Positions 1 through 9,225 of a stretch of DNA of 64,000 nt are shown here, one piece after another. The notes under the pieces are model-generated. The model made no database searches and had not been told where the DNA came from. It saw only the letters and a program-made list of their open reading frames with translations. Positions within the stretch are counted from its first letter, which is position 1. Every line of letters begins with the position of its first letter. The DNA is from Alteriqipengyuania bathyomarina_B. Lineage in GTDB: Bacteria > Pseudomonadota > Alphaproteobacteria > Sphingomonadales > Sphingomonadaceae. Position numbers and translations under genes: made by a program. The stretch is from the NCBI RefSeq assembly GCF_038594605.1, contig NZ_JBCFZM010000001.1:868001-932000 (forward strand), given 5' to 3'.

Positions 1-741
1 GGCGACGATCTCGTCCGCGTCATCGAAGGCAACCAGTCGGTCATCACCCTTGCGCACCTCGATCCGGGCAACGTCGCCCGCGATCTTGCCGTCGCCGTGG
101 CTCACGATCACCAGCTTGGTCCCCGCCTTGCCGAAATCGGCATCGGGGTTGAGCGCGCGCAGGAAATCCTGGTCCATATGGAAACGCTCGGCCAGCATTT
201 CGAGCGCGGTTTCGTAACCCAGCTTGTCCATCTCCGCCATCTGCGCAAACTCGGCGGGCATGTCGCGGAAGGCGCCCTTCGCGTCGGCCTCGGTCACGGT
301 ATAGGTGCGGAAGATGTCGCCGGTCTGATCGTCGAGCAGCGATTGCAGCAGGGCCTCGTCCACTGCGCTGCCCCCGCCCAGCCCGTGTGCTTCGCGGTAA
401 TAGCGGATCGCGCTGTCGGTGTTCCCGCCGCCGCGGCCGTCGATCACGCCGGGCGCATGGGCGCTGCGGTCGAGCATCACCTGCACCGCGATCATTTCCG
501 CCGTGCGTTCACCCAGCATTTCCTGCGTCACTCCATCGGGCAGCGTAAGGGCGACCTTGCCGTTTTCGATCCGCGCCTCGGACCGGCTCGCGGTGCGCAC
601 ATCGTCGTAGCCGCCGGTCCCGGCCTGTTCGGCAGCAGGCTCGGCCTGCTCCTGCGTTTCGGCAGAATCGGTGCCCTGCATGCCGCAGGCGGCAAGAACG
701 GCGAGAACGGGGGCAAGCGCTAAGGTTTTGATCTGGTGCAT
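1..741 (-). CDS. Murein L,D-transpeptidase family lipoprotein, partial (C-terminus outside window)
   Basis: The reading frame is open from an ATG at 741 to the window edge, giving 247 residues of the N-terminal part. Residues 1-19 form a lipoprotein signal ending in a lipobox-like LAAC, so the mature protein should be lipid-anchored in the envelope. After a Gln/Glu/Ala-rich linker comes a segment with the peptidoglycan-binding pattern AIRYYREAHGLGG (about residues 95-107). Further on is a LysM-like stretch (AERFHMDQDFLRALNPDADF, about 190-210). This combination is typical of YkuD-type L,D-transpeptidases of sphingomonads, which cross-link peptidoglycan through a catalytic Cys. That catalytic domain would lie to the left of the window, so the enzymatic assignment is inferred. 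An in-frame TGA lies six codons upstream of the ATG, so no longer start is possible nearby. Confidence 0.72.
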   Translation of the reverse strand, partial: MHQIKTLALAPVLAVLAACGMQGTDSAETQEQAEPAAEQAGTGGYDDVRTASRSEARIENGKVALTLPDGVTQEMLGERTAEMIAVQVMLDRSAHAPGVIDGRGGGNTDSAIRYYREAHGLGGGSAVDEALLQSLLDDQTGDIFRTYTVTEADAKGAFRDMPAEFAQMAEMDKLGYETALEMLAERFHMDQDFLRALNPDADFGKAGTKLVIVSHGDGKIAGDVARIEVRKGDDRLVAFDDADEIVA

Positions 742-779
742 GAACGGCGAACGGCTTCACGCACTGCAGCGTTCCCCGA

Positions 780-1733
780 TCAGCCTGCGATCTTTCTAGC
801 CAGCGCATGGCCGGAGAGAAACGCGTTCTCGACCCGGGGCCCGCTGGTCCAATCGCCGCAGGCGCCAAGCCGGAGTTCGGGATCCCACACGGTGCCCGTA
901 TCGTTCTTCTCGCACATGGCGTAGCGCCAGCGGTGCGCGCTCGACATGACGACATGCCGGAGCGGCCCGACCTGCGCCTCTAGTGCGGCGAGAAGCTCGT
1001 CGCGCACTTCGTCTTCCGTTCGTTCGAGATTGCGGCGCGACCATTCGGGTGTTGCGTGAAGGACCCAGCATTCCTGCGCCGCATTTCGGCCCGGCTTGGA
1101 GGAATTGCGCGCGGCCCATGCCAGCGGGCTATCGCTGGGCAAGGCGTCCGAGATCGTATCGGGCGCGTCCAGCCGGGCATCGAACGCGACCATCGCGGCC
1201 CAGCATGGCGCGCTCGCCACCCAGTGCGCCAGATCGGCCAGATCGGCGGAGTGCGGATCCAGCAACGGGCCGGCCTGCTCTGCGGGCACCGCCGCCACCA
1301 CCGCATCGAAGCGCGTATCGGGCGCGCCTTTGCCAATCAGCCACCAGCCATCGTCGCCCCCGGATCCAGCGCGCGCGATGGATTCGATCCGCGTCCCGAA
1401 TTGCACATCGAGCGTGTCGGCCATCGCGCGGATCGGCGCGTTCATGGCGGGCGTACCGACCCACGCGCCCTCCCCGGCTGCGGACCACCGCGCGACGATG
1501 CCCTCGCGCTCCCACTCGCGGACCCGTTCGACAAAAGCCGGATCGCGAGCGGTGAAATACTGTGCGCCGTGATCGAAACGGAAGGTCTGGCCGCCCTGCT
1601 CGAAACGCCGCGTCGCCATGCGGCCCCCGGCCCCACGACCCTTGTCGAACATCGACACATCGTGCCCCGCGCGCCTCAGCTGCCCGCCACAAGTAAGACC
1701 GGCCATCCCGGCCCCGATGATCGCAATTTTCAT
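780..1733 (-). CDS. FAD-dependent oxidoreductase, renalase/amine-oxidase-like
   Basis: The protein begins MKIAIIGAGMAGLTCGGQL, a perfect N-terminal Rossmann FAD-binding signature (GxGxxG). It continues with KGRGAGGRMATRR, the second conserved stretch of the renalase/NAD(P)-binding amine oxidase-like family. Near the C-terminus GACGDW and ENAFLSGHALARKI fit the FAD-contacting end of these proteins. At 317 residues it has the usual length. Family members are soluble flavoproteins whose bacterial substrates (renalase: 2- and 6-dihydro-NAD(P)) are only partly known, so the substrate is left open. A GTG four codons upstream (1745) is an alternative start. I prefer the ATG because the Rossmann strand starts directly after it. 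The gene follows the L,D-transpeptidase on the other side by only 38 bp but nothing links their functions. Confidence 0.85.
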   Translation of the reverse strand: MKIAIIGAGMAGLTCGGQLRRAGHDVSMFDKGRGAGGRMATRRFEQGGQTFRFDHGAQYFTARDPAFVERVREWEREGIVARWSAAGEGAWVGTPAMNAPIRAMADTLDVQFGTRIESIARAGSGGDDGWWLIGKGAPDTRFDAVVAAVPAEQAGPLLDPHSADLADLAHWVASAPCWAAMVAFDARLDAPDTISDALPSDSPLAWAARNSSKPGRNAAQECWVLHATPEWSRRNLERTEDEVRDELLAALEAQVGPLRHVVMSSAHRWRYAMCEKNDTGTVWDPELRLGACGDWTSGPRVENAFLSGHALARKIAG

Positions 1734-1881
1734 TGATCTGGGCACATGGGCGGCCCCGCCTCACCCGCATACCTGCCCCAAAGGCTAGGGTCGCGGCTGC
1801 AAGCGTGCTTGCCCCACGCCGCAGAGGCCACTATCTGCCGAGCCAAATCTCCGAACACAGCCAGACCCGAAGGACCATCCA

Positions 1882-3555
<1,674 letters not shown>

Positions 3556-3561
3556 TCAAAA

Positions 3562-3583
3562 AGGGGCGGGTTTGCCCGCCCCT
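3562..3583. terminator. Hairpin terminator between ettA and the GIY-YIG remnant
   Basis: The sequence ggggcggg (3563-3570), loop tttg, cccgcccc (3575-3582) forms a perfect 8 bp GC stem just after the ettA stop. On the plus strand it is followed by a poor T tract. On the minus strand it is followed by five T residues (A run at 3558-3562), so it is a better terminator for minus-strand transcription coming from the GIY-YIG remnant. A bidirectional role is likely. Confidence 0.65.
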
Positions 3584-3589
3584 CGGTTA

Positions 3590-3899
3590 GGTCAAAAGCC
3601 AGATCGCCACCTGAGACCACCGGATGATGATCTGCTGCGAACTTCCATTCGCGGCCATTTCTTGACGAGCTTTTCGCGCACGATCCGGTCTCGATCTTTT
3701 CGTGGCCTTCGGCATAGTCCTGCCTGGTCCTGCCGGTCTGCGACACATGGCCCGAGCCCGCGCCCTCGCGACGCTGGTGCGCGCTAGCCGTCGGGTCGGC
3801 GGTCATGCCCACATGCATCCCGCCGCCAGAGCGGTTGGTCGTGAGGCACACCCGGCCACGCTTTTTTCGCGCGCTTTTTATTGGCGACCGCCGCCGCAT
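3590..3899 (-). pseudogene. Degenerate GIY-YIG nuclease-superfamily gene
   Basis: Reading the minus strand from an ATG at 3899 gives a run of GIY-YIG family features: RGRVCLTTNRSGG (in place of the usual VYxxxNRxNGT), VGMTADP, AHQRREG, GSGHV, YAEGHEKIE, then a break. The expected next block, IVREKLVKKWPR, is present but in another frame (about 3650-3690). The reading then returns to the first frame as REWKF and ends with GGDLAFD. Two small indels that cancel each other therefore interrupt the conserved region. The GIY motif itself is also altered (HVG for YVG/YIG). Small GIY-YIG proteins of about 90-100 residues are common in sphingomonads. Sequencing error is the alternative to true decay. 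A terminator-like hairpin with a T run follows directly. Confidence 0.6.
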
Positions 3900-3932
3900 C
3901 GCCGAACAGGCCCGCAGCGCGCAAGGTCGGAC

Positions 3933-3978
3933 GGGCAACGAGCCCTCCGCCGAAAGCGGATGGTCCGCCTGGAGGACC
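3933..3978. other. Three consecutive small hairpins in a gene-free stretch
   Basis: Three stem-loops follow each other with almost no spacing: gggc/gccc with loop aacga (3933-3945), tccgc/gcgga with loop cgaaa (3946-3960), and ggtcc/ggacc with a 7-base loop (3962-3978). The stretch 3900-4029 holds no convincing gene. It lies just upstream of the GIY-YIG remnant on the minus strand and upstream of the 4030 gene on the plus strand, so it could be a leader, an sRNA part or a repeat. This is a direct sequence observation and function is unknown. Confidence 0.35.
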
Positions 3979-4029
3979 CACAATTGTCGGTTTTGGGACC
4001 CGGTTGTTTTCCCATGCGCTGCGACGGGC

Positions 4030-4530
4030 ATGAACAACAAACACACGCTCTTGTGGCCCGTCCTTGCCTTCAGCACTTTCTGCCTTATCGGCCTCGGCGC
4101 GCGAGAAGCGATCGGCACGGTCTACGGCGCGGCCGAGGCGCGCGATTTGCTGGAGGCGCTCAGCCGCGCGGGGCTGTATCTCGGATCGGCCATCGCGACC
4201 GCATCGGCCACCACGCTCGCGCTGATGCTGACGCTGATCGGGATGTTGCGGCGGATCGATACCGAATTCGACCAGCAAACGTACAAGCAGGTGACGCGCA
4301 TCGCGGTGCTCTCCACCGCCACGCTGATGATAAGTTTCCTCGTCCTGCTCGCCTTTACATTGCCGATCGGCGAATTCGAGAACCTGCCAAGCGGCTGGTA
4401 CAACTATCTCTACACCGCACTGTTCGCGCTGACAGTCGCGATGGTGGCGCTGGCAGCGACGAGCGTGACGATCGTGTTCATGACCATCCATTCGATCGTG
4501 ACGCACATCACGCCGGGCGACGATGTCTAG
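4030..4530 (+). CDS. Uncharacterised membrane protein
   Basis: I do not recognise the family. The 166-residue product has three to four hydrophobic segments: TLLWPVLAFSTFCLIGLGA (about 6-24), an Ala/Leu-rich segment around 45-72, TATLMISFLVLLAFTLPI (about 98-115) and ALFALTVAMVALAATSVTI (about 135-153). A short loop RRIDTEFDQQTYKQV follows the second. The start is the ATG at 4030; longer in-frame starts upstream would run through the hairpin cluster and give low-complexity Arg/Ala sequence. There is no clear ribosome site. Codon use is ordinary for the window. It stands alone between the GIY-YIG remnant and the convergent CLC gene. Confidence 0.6.
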   Translation: MNNKHTLLWPVLAFSTFCLIGLGAREAIGTVYGAAEARDLLEALSRAGLYLGSAIATASATTLALMLTLIGMLRRIDTEFDQQTYKQVTRIAVLSTATLMISFLVLLAFTLPIGEFENLPSGWYNYLYTALFALTVAMVALAATSVTIVFMTIHSIVTHITPGDDV

Positions 4531-4689
4531 CGGCAAGCGGGGCGACGGGCGTTTTTCCTACTCCAGCAAGAGCCGCTAGACCGACGAGCCGCTCTTTCGC
4601 ATCGTCAGCTCCCCTCCGCTCCTCGCCCTCACCCGCGCCTGCACGAGCGAAATCCGCGCTTTTCGCCGACCGCCGTTTTTGACGTCAGG

Positions 4690-4711
4690 ACACTGTGTCA
4701 GGTGTGTCAGG
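4690..4711. repeat. 22 bp repeat, copy 1 (inverted relative to 29396-29417)
   Basis: The 22 bases here are the exact reverse complement of 29396-29417. Each copy contains two tandem CCTGACACA units followed by GTGT. This copy spans the stop codon of the CLC gene (4707-4709). The other copy lies upstream of pyrC. A chance match of 22 bases in 64 kb is very unlikely, so this is a dispersed repeat or binding site. Confidence 0.6.
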
Positions 4712-6074
4712 CGTTGCCGGCCGTCGAACCCTTGGGCGGGTCTTCATCGCCCATGCCGTCACTCTCATCCGGCTTCACGGACGGCGCGAAATCGCCCGCG
4801 AGCGCGTGGTAAAGCCGTTCCTTGCACACCAGCGACCCCGCCCAGTCGCCGATCAGCGCGGTCGCGAACAAGGGCAGGATCGCGTGGCTCGACCCGGTCG
4901 CCTCGCTCAGGATGATCACCGCGGTCAGCGGCGCGCGGACCACACCGGTAAAATATCCGCCCATGCCGATCAGGATGATCAGCCCCGCCTGTTCGGGTGG
5001 GAACAGCGGCGTCAGCAACTCGCCGAAGCCAGCCCCCACCGCCAGCGAGGGGGCGAAGATGCCGCCGGGAATGCCGCTCGCGCTGGTTGCCAGGGCAGAG
5101 ACAAACTTGGCGGGGCCGAACCAGTATTCGGCGTCCGCGCCCGAAAGCAGCGCGCGAGTGGGTTCGTAGCCGGTGCCGGATGTCGCGCCTGCGGTAACGT
5201 AGCCAAGCGCGCCGACCACGACCCCGCAGACCAGCGCGGTCGTCAAAGGCCGGGCGCTGAGCCGCGCGGCGAAGCGCCCGCCCGGCCCGCGCAAGGCCAG
5301 CACCATGCGCGAGAACAGGCCACCCGCCGCGCCGCCCGCCAACCCCGCGATTGGCGCCGCGATCAGCACGGTCCCGATCGGCAGGCTGCCCGAGATGTGG
5401 CCGAAATAGACGTAATCGCCGGAAATACCCTGCGCGGTCAGGCCCGAGATCATCACCGCGCCCATCACCAGCACGGCGACTCGCTGCTCGTAAGCGACCG
5501 CCAGCTCTTCGATGGCGAAAGCGATCCCCGCAAGCGGCGTGTTGAACGCCGCCGCGACGCCCGCTGCGCCGCCTGCGATGTATACGCCTGCGGTCAGCGG
5601 CACGCGAAACAGCCGATGGACCTGCACCATGATCGCTGCGCCCAGCTGCACCGTCGGCCCCTCGCGCCCCACCGATGCCCCGCCAAGCAGCGCAGCGACG
5701 GTCAACACCGCCTTGAACAGCGCGGTGCGGATCGCGACCAGCCCGGCAATGGCCGCGTTGCCGGGCGTCCGGCTCGCGGCGATGACCTGAGGAATGCCCG
5801 ATCCGCGCGCGTCCTTTGCGAACCGGTTGGTGAAGGCGGCAATGGCGACGAACACGAGCGGCGCCGAAACGAGGTAGACCCACGGACTTCGGTGGGTCGT
5901 CCGCTCGAACAGCTGGCTGGCATGGTCGCCCGCGATCGCAAACCCGATCGCGACCAGGCCGATCAGCACCGCACTTACCAGGGTGGCGGCACGGCGGCTC
6001 CAGTCGGCCGTGCTGATCAACTCCTTGCCCATGCCCGGCAGCAGATTCGTCGCAGGCAGGCGGGGGCGTTTCAT
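4707..6074 (-). CDS. CLC-family chloride channel / H+-Cl- antiporter
   Basis: The 455-residue integral membrane protein has all three CLC selectivity motifs: GSGIP (91-95), GREGP (136-140) with the gating glutamate E138, and GIPGGIFAP later in the chain. The proton-side glutamate of exchangers is also present in FNTPLAGIAFAIEE (E190 region, equivalent to E203 of E. coli ClcA). The C-terminal ERLYHAL offers the central tyrosine. I therefore infer a proton-coupled Cl- exchanger in the inner membrane rather than a passive channel. There are no CBS domains. The gene lies 33 bp downstream of the flavin-binding split-barrel gene on the same strand and may be co-transcribed. Its stop codon lies inside a 22 bp repeated sequence. 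Confidence 0.9.
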   Translation of the reverse strand: MKRPRLPATNLLPGMGKELISTADWSRRAATLVSAVLIGLVAIGFAIAGDHASQLFERTTHRSPWVYLVSAPLVFVAIAAFTNRFAKDARGSGIPQVIAASRTPGNAAIAGLVAIRTALFKAVLTVAALLGGASVGREGPTVQLGAAIMVQVHRLFRVPLTAGVYIAGGAAGVAAAFNTPLAGIAFAIEELAVAYEQRVAVLVMGAVMISGLTAQGISGDYVYFGHISGSLPIGTVLIAAPIAGLAGGAAGGLFSRMVLALRGPGGRFAARLSARPLTTALVCGVVVGALGYVTAGATSGTGYEPTRALLSGADAEYWFGPAKFVSALATSASGIPGGIFAPSLAVGAGFGELLTPLFPPEQAGLIILIGMGGYFTGVVRAPLTAVIILSEATGSSHAILPLFATALIGDWAGSLVCKERLYHALAGDFAPSVKPDESDGMGDEDPPKGSTAGNA

Positions 6075-6107
6075 GGTGCCGCACCTATGGCAAGGAACCT
6101 GCGGGGT

Positions 6108-6677
6108 CTAGGGCGTCGCCCAGCACGCTGCGCCTGTGACAAGGTCGAACTGCGCACGGCGATGGCCGTCACGGGCAAGCGTGAACCAGTCGAGCTGTTC
6201 GATCTCGACCAGCAGGACCGCGAAGTTGGCGCGGGCGGGCGCAAGCTCCTCGTCGCTCGGCGCGATCCCTTCGAAGGCTTCGGGCAGGCCCGAGGATGCC
6301 GTGTCGCTGAGTGTGCCCGGCCCATCGCCGAGGTAACAACGGCGCGCGAAGTTGTCGCCGGCCTCCCACGCCGCCTGCACAGTCGGCCCGTCCCGCTCGA
6401 TCCGCGCGGTACCGCGCAGGCGGATCTGGACCTTCTCGGACTTGTCGTAAAGCAGCACGCCGATACGCGGATCATCTTCGATCACCGCAACCTTGGGCGC
6501 ACGCCTGTCCGTATGAAAGCGCAGGCTCCAGGGTTGGAATGCGCGCAGGACCATCACCCGCGTATCGGCATCGGCGGTTGCCACGACCGGCGTGTGCATG
6601 GGAGATCGGCGGTCGCTCGCGGCGCGGGCAAGGCGCCGGGCCGCATCCTCGCGTATCTCGTCGAGCGTTTCGATCAT
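6108..6677 (-). CDS. Pyridoxamine 5'-phosphate oxidase-related FMN-binding protein
   Basis: The 189-residue protein has the features of the split-barrel flavin-binding family: RVMVLRAFQPWSLRFHTDRR and PKVAVIEDDPRIGVLLYDK in the N-terminal half, QIRLRGTARIE, and a C-terminal block ending in GHRRAQFD. This pattern matches the pyridoxamine 5'-phosphate oxidase-related proteins of alphaproteobacteria. It is not the vitamin B6 enzyme PdxH itself by sequence, so the substrate is unknown. The start at 6677 is chosen because GAGGG lies five bases upstream. A longer open frame to 6713 has no ribosome site. The upstream region is shared with the divergent RcnB-family gene. Confidence 0.78.
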   Translation of the reverse strand: MIETLDEIREDAARRLARAASDRRSPMHTPVVATADADTRVMVLRAFQPWSLRFHTDRRAPKVAVIEDDPRIGVLLYDKSEKVQIRLRGTARIERDGPTVQAAWEAGDNFARRCYLGDGPGTLSDTASSGLPEAFEGIAPSDEELAPARANFAVLLVEIEQLDWFTLARDGHRRAQFDLVTGAACWATP

Positions 6678-6747
6678 GGCACCCTCAACGCACGAGGCGG
6701 ACGGAATTGTCAATTTTGCCGGGCCTGCAAGCTATCATTCATTAAGT

Positions 6748-6761
6748 CATATCCGAATATG
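6748..6761. promoter_or_regulatory. Short palindrome in a divergent promoter region
   Basis: CATAT-ccga-ATATG is a 5+5 inverted repeat in the 226 bp region between the divergent oxidoreductase (minus) and the RcnB-family gene (plus). The surrounding 6700-6800 is much more AT-rich than its flanks, as expected for promoters. It may be an operator, but no regulator can be named. Confidence 0.3.
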
Positions 6762-6903
6762 AACAAGAACCCTTACGAAATGTTCAGATTTGTGTCAGTG
6801 CGTATCAGCCATGTATCGCATCGGGACAGAGAAGCCGCATGGTGGGCGCGGCGAAACTCCCAGCCAACGGTGGGCCAACGCAACGAAGGGAGCCGCACAC
6901 ACC

Positions 6904-7854
6904 ATGTACGATCTATCAGACCTTTTCCGCTATGGCGGGTTGAGCGCACTGGGGCTGGCACTCGCCGCCACCGGCCTGCCCGCCAATGCTGCCGTGAACG
7001 CACCGCAGCAAACCAATGTCCTCACCTTTGTCGGCGCCTCGAGTGCGGCGGCGGCCCAGCCGGATCGCCGCGCACCGCGCGAACGGGGTGAAACCCGTCG
7101 GGGCAGCGGCGACCGGGCGCAGAGCCGCCAGCAGCGTCGCCAGGCCAACCGCCAGCAGGCGCGGCAGGAACGACGCCAGGAACGACGCCAGGAACGACGG
7201 ACCAATACCCGCGATCAGGGCGTTCGTGAACAGCGCCAGCGCGCGCGCCAGGCTCGCCAGGAAGCCCGCCAGCAGCAGCGTCGTGCAGAACGTCGGACAG
7301 AACGCCGCGCCGATCGTCGCGCAGACCGCCGTGCCGATCGCCGCGCAGACCGCCGTGCCGATCGGCGGGCCGATCGCCGAACGGAGCGTCGTGCAGACCG
7401 CCGCGCCGATCGTCGGGCCGACCGCCGTGAAGTTCGGCGTGAAGTTCGCCGGGAGGCCCGTCGCGACGCGCGCCGGGATCAGCGCCGCGCCTATCGTCAG
7501 GCGGAGCGTCGCTGGGAGCGTCGCGAAGCACGCCGCGACCATCGCCGCTGGAACCGCGCATGGCGTAACAACAACCGCTATAACTGGCGGCACTATCGCG
7601 CGGCCAATCGTCGGGCTTTCCGTCTCGGTCGGTACTATGCGCCCTATCGCAACTACAGCTATCGCCGCCTGAGCATCGGCTTCACGCTGGGCAGCCTGTT
7701 CTTCGGCAACCGCTACTGGATCAACGATCCGTGGCAGTATCGTCTGCCGGAAGTCTACGGCCCGTATAAGTGGGTCCGCTATTACGACGACGTGCTGCTG
7801 GTGAACACCTATTCGGGCGAAGTGGTCGACGTGATTTACGACTTCTTCTGGTAA
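6904..7854 (+). CDS. RcnB-family exported protein with long arginine-rich repeat region
   Basis: The 316-residue protein begins with a signal peptide (about 1-30, cleavage near ANA). Residues 54-238 are extremely rich in Arg, Gln, Glu and Asp, including about ten RADR tetrapeptides between 134 and 174. The C-terminal part GPYKWVRYYDDVLLVNTYSG and VVDVIYDFFW (about 286-316) is the RcnB domain signature. RcnB of E. coli is a periplasmic protein needed for nickel/cobalt homeostasis; metal binding here is not shown. The start at 6904 gives the signal peptide directly; AAGGGAG lies about 12 bases upstream. No RcnA-like efflux gene is adjacent. The charged region is probably helical or disordered and may bind an anionic envelope polymer, which is speculation. 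Confidence 0.8.
   Translation: MYDLSDLFRYGGLSALGLALAATGLPANAAVNAPQQTNVLTFVGASSAAAAQPDRRAPRERGETRRGSGDRAQSRQQRRQANRQQARQERRQERRQERRTNTRDQGVREQRQRARQARQEARQQQRRAERRTERRADRRADRRADRRADRRADRRADRRTERRADRRADRRADRREVRREVRREARRDARRDQRRAYRQAERRWERREARRDHRRWNRAWRNNNRYNWRHYRAANRRAFRLGRYYAPYRNYSYRRLSIGFTLGSLFFGNRYWINDPWQYRLPEVYGPYKWVRYYDDVLLVNTYSGEVVDVIYDFFW
7303..7425 (+). repeat. Tandem RADR-coding repeats inside the RcnB-family gene
   Basis: About ten near-identical 12-base units of the form cgtgccgatcgc encode consecutive RADR tetrapeptides, interrupted once by RTER. Units differ only at third positions and a few second positions, which suggests recent slippage or recombination expansion. Both flanks (RTER, REVR, REAR, RDAR) look like diverged copies of the same unit. 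Confidence 0.75.
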
Positions 7855-7877
7855 GCAGCCGGATCGCCTGACACTGC

Positions 7878-7914
7878 AAACGCCCCGTCGATCATCGCGA
7901 TCGGCGGGGCGTTT
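7878..7914. terminator. Bidirectional terminator between convergent genes
   Basis: aaacgccccg (7878-7887) pairs perfectly with cggggcgttt (7905-7914), and cgatc/gatcg extend the stem inside. The hairpin lies 23 bp after the RcnB-family stop and just before the stop of the convergent cytochrome b561 gene. T residues end the stem on both strands, so it can serve both genes. Confidence 0.8.
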
Positions 7915-7917
7915 CGC

Positions 7918-8475
7918 TTATTGGCGGGCCTTCCCGCCGAACGGCAGCATGCGGAAGATGCCCAAATCCTTGTCGACGAAGGTGTGCTTGAGCGCGCCGA
8001 GAATATGCAGCGCGATCAGGTAGATCATGATCGTCCCAGCCGTCTTGTGAAAATCGAAGATCGTGCCGCCCAGGTCCGTATTCATGCCCACCGGCAACAC
8101 GGGGATTGTGAACAGGCCGAAGAAGTCGATCGGCCGCTCGACCAGCGAACTCGCCAGCCACCCGCCAAGCGGCAACCCGACCAGCAGCAGGTAGAACAGC
8201 ACGTGCGTCGTCCGGGCGAGAATACGCTCCCACGGGGCATAATTGTTCGGCAGCTTGGGCAAGGGATGGGCGAAGCGCCATGCAAGCCGGCCCAGAGTCA
8301 GGGCGAGGATCAGCATCCCCAGCGCCTTGTGGTTAGCGAACACCGCGCCTTTCGCGGCGCCTTCCAGATGCTCGGCACTTTCGGCGATCCGCCAGTTCAC
8401 GATCACGAGCACCGCGATCAGCCAGTGAAAGATCATCGCGCCCAGGCTGTAGCGTTTCGGATTCTCGATTTGCAT
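7918..8475 (-). CDS. Cytochrome b561 family protein
   Basis: The 185-residue protein has four membrane segments and the His pattern of the bacterial b561 (CybB/YodB) family. The conserved residues are FHWLIA (His 17), NHKALGMLIL, THVLFYLLLVGLPLGGWLA and DFHKTAGTIMIYLIALHILGALKH. These histidines ligate two b-type hemes. Family members move electrons between quinone and superoxide or other acceptors in the inner membrane; E. coli CybB is a superoxide:ubiquinone oxidoreductase. The C-terminal GIFRMLPFG is also typical. A strong GGAGGTGGG ribosome site precedes the ATG. The gene is divergent from the prolyl-hydroxylase-like gene, with 65 bp between the starts. Confidence 0.9.
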   Translation of the reverse strand: MQIENPKRYSLGAMIFHWLIAVLVIVNWRIAESAEHLEGAAKGAVFANHKALGMLILALTLGRLAWRFAHPLPKLPNNYAPWERILARTTHVLFYLLLVGLPLGGWLASSLVERPIDFFGLFTIPVLPVGMNTDLGGTIFDFHKTAGTIMIYLIALHILGALKHTFVDKDLGIFRMLPFGGKARQ

Positions 8476-8540
8476 TTCCCACCTCCAGACTCTTCGTGCT
8501 GGACCTAGCAGCGCGTCGGGACGCTTGCTAGAATGCCTGC

Positions 8541-9221
8541 ATGACCGACACCGCCACCAAGACGACCAAGGTACCGGACCAGAGCGCGCTCGCCCGCGTT
8601 GGCAGAACGGTTCGCGCGCGGCTCGATGCCGATCCCAAGGCCTACAAAGTGCCGACCGACAAGGCCGAGATCTATGCCATCGGCGACTTTTTGAGCGCGA
8701 ACGAATGCCGCAAGCTGATCGAGATGATCGACGTCGTCGCCAGCCCGAGCTCGCTTTACGAAGGCACGTATAAGGATGGTTTTCGCACCTCCTACACCGG
8801 CAATTTCAATCGCGACGACACGACGGTGAAGATGGTCTCGCGCCGGATCGACGACGCGCTGGGCCTGTCGGGCGAGCTGGGCGAGACAATGCAGGGCCAG
8901 CGATACCTGCCGGGCCAGCAGTTCAAGGACCACCACGACTACTTCTACCCGACCGAGAATTACTGGAAGATGGAACGCAAGAATGGCGGCCAGCGCAGCT
9001 GGACCGCGATGCTGTTCCTCAACGATGTTCAGGCCGGCGGAGCGACGTCTTTTCCCGAGCTCGGTATCAGCATCGAGCCCAAGGCAGGCGTGCTGCTGAC
9101 CTGGAACAACGCCAAGGAAGACGGCACGCCCAACGAGGATACGCTGCACGCGGGCACGCCGGTAACGCTGGGCTCCAAATACGTCATCACCCGGTGGTAT
9201 CGCAGCCGCAAATGGGGCTGA
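8541..9221 (+). CDS. Prolyl 4-hydroxylase-like 2-oxoglutarate/Fe(II) dioxygenase
   Basis: The 226-residue protein carries the P4Hc double-stranded beta-helix signature. HHDYF provides the HxD iron ligands (His131, Asp133). LHAGTPVTLGSKYVITRWY provides the distal iron His203 and the 2-oxoglutarate-binding Lys213. RYLPGQQFKDHHDYF and LNDVQAGGATSFPELG match eukaryotic and bacterial prolyl 4-hydroxylases. The protein lacks a signal peptide, so it should act in the cytoplasm. The protein substrate is unknown; in bacteria, EF-Tu is one described target. It is convergent with lysK, with only four bases between stops, and divergent from cytochrome b561. Confidence 0.87.
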   Translation: MTDTATKTTKVPDQSALARVGRTVRARLDADPKAYKVPTDKAEIYAIGDFLSANECRKLIEMIDVVASPSSLYEGTYKDGFRTSYTGNFNRDDTTVKMVSRRIDDALGLSGELGETMQGQRYLPGQQFKDHHDYFYPTENYWKMERKNGGQRSWTAMLFLNDVQAGGATSFPELGISIEPKAGVLLTWNNAKEDGTPNEDTLHAGTPVTLGSKYVITRWYRSRKWG

Positions 9222-9225
9222 GACT

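Noticed and set aside
3784..4536. 250-residue minus-strand open frame over the membrane-protein gene
   Set aside because: The plus-strand frame gives clean membrane helices; the minus frame is His/Arg/Gln-rich shadow sequence.
4695..7091. 798-residue plus-strand open frame
   Set aside because: It runs antisense through the CLC and oxidoreductase genes, is Arg/Ala/Gly-rich without domains, and reflects GC codon bias.
7303..7425. Regular repeats that could suggest a CRISPR array or a non-coding satellite
   Set aside because: The units are contiguous 12-mers without spacers and code RADR in frame inside an exported protein.
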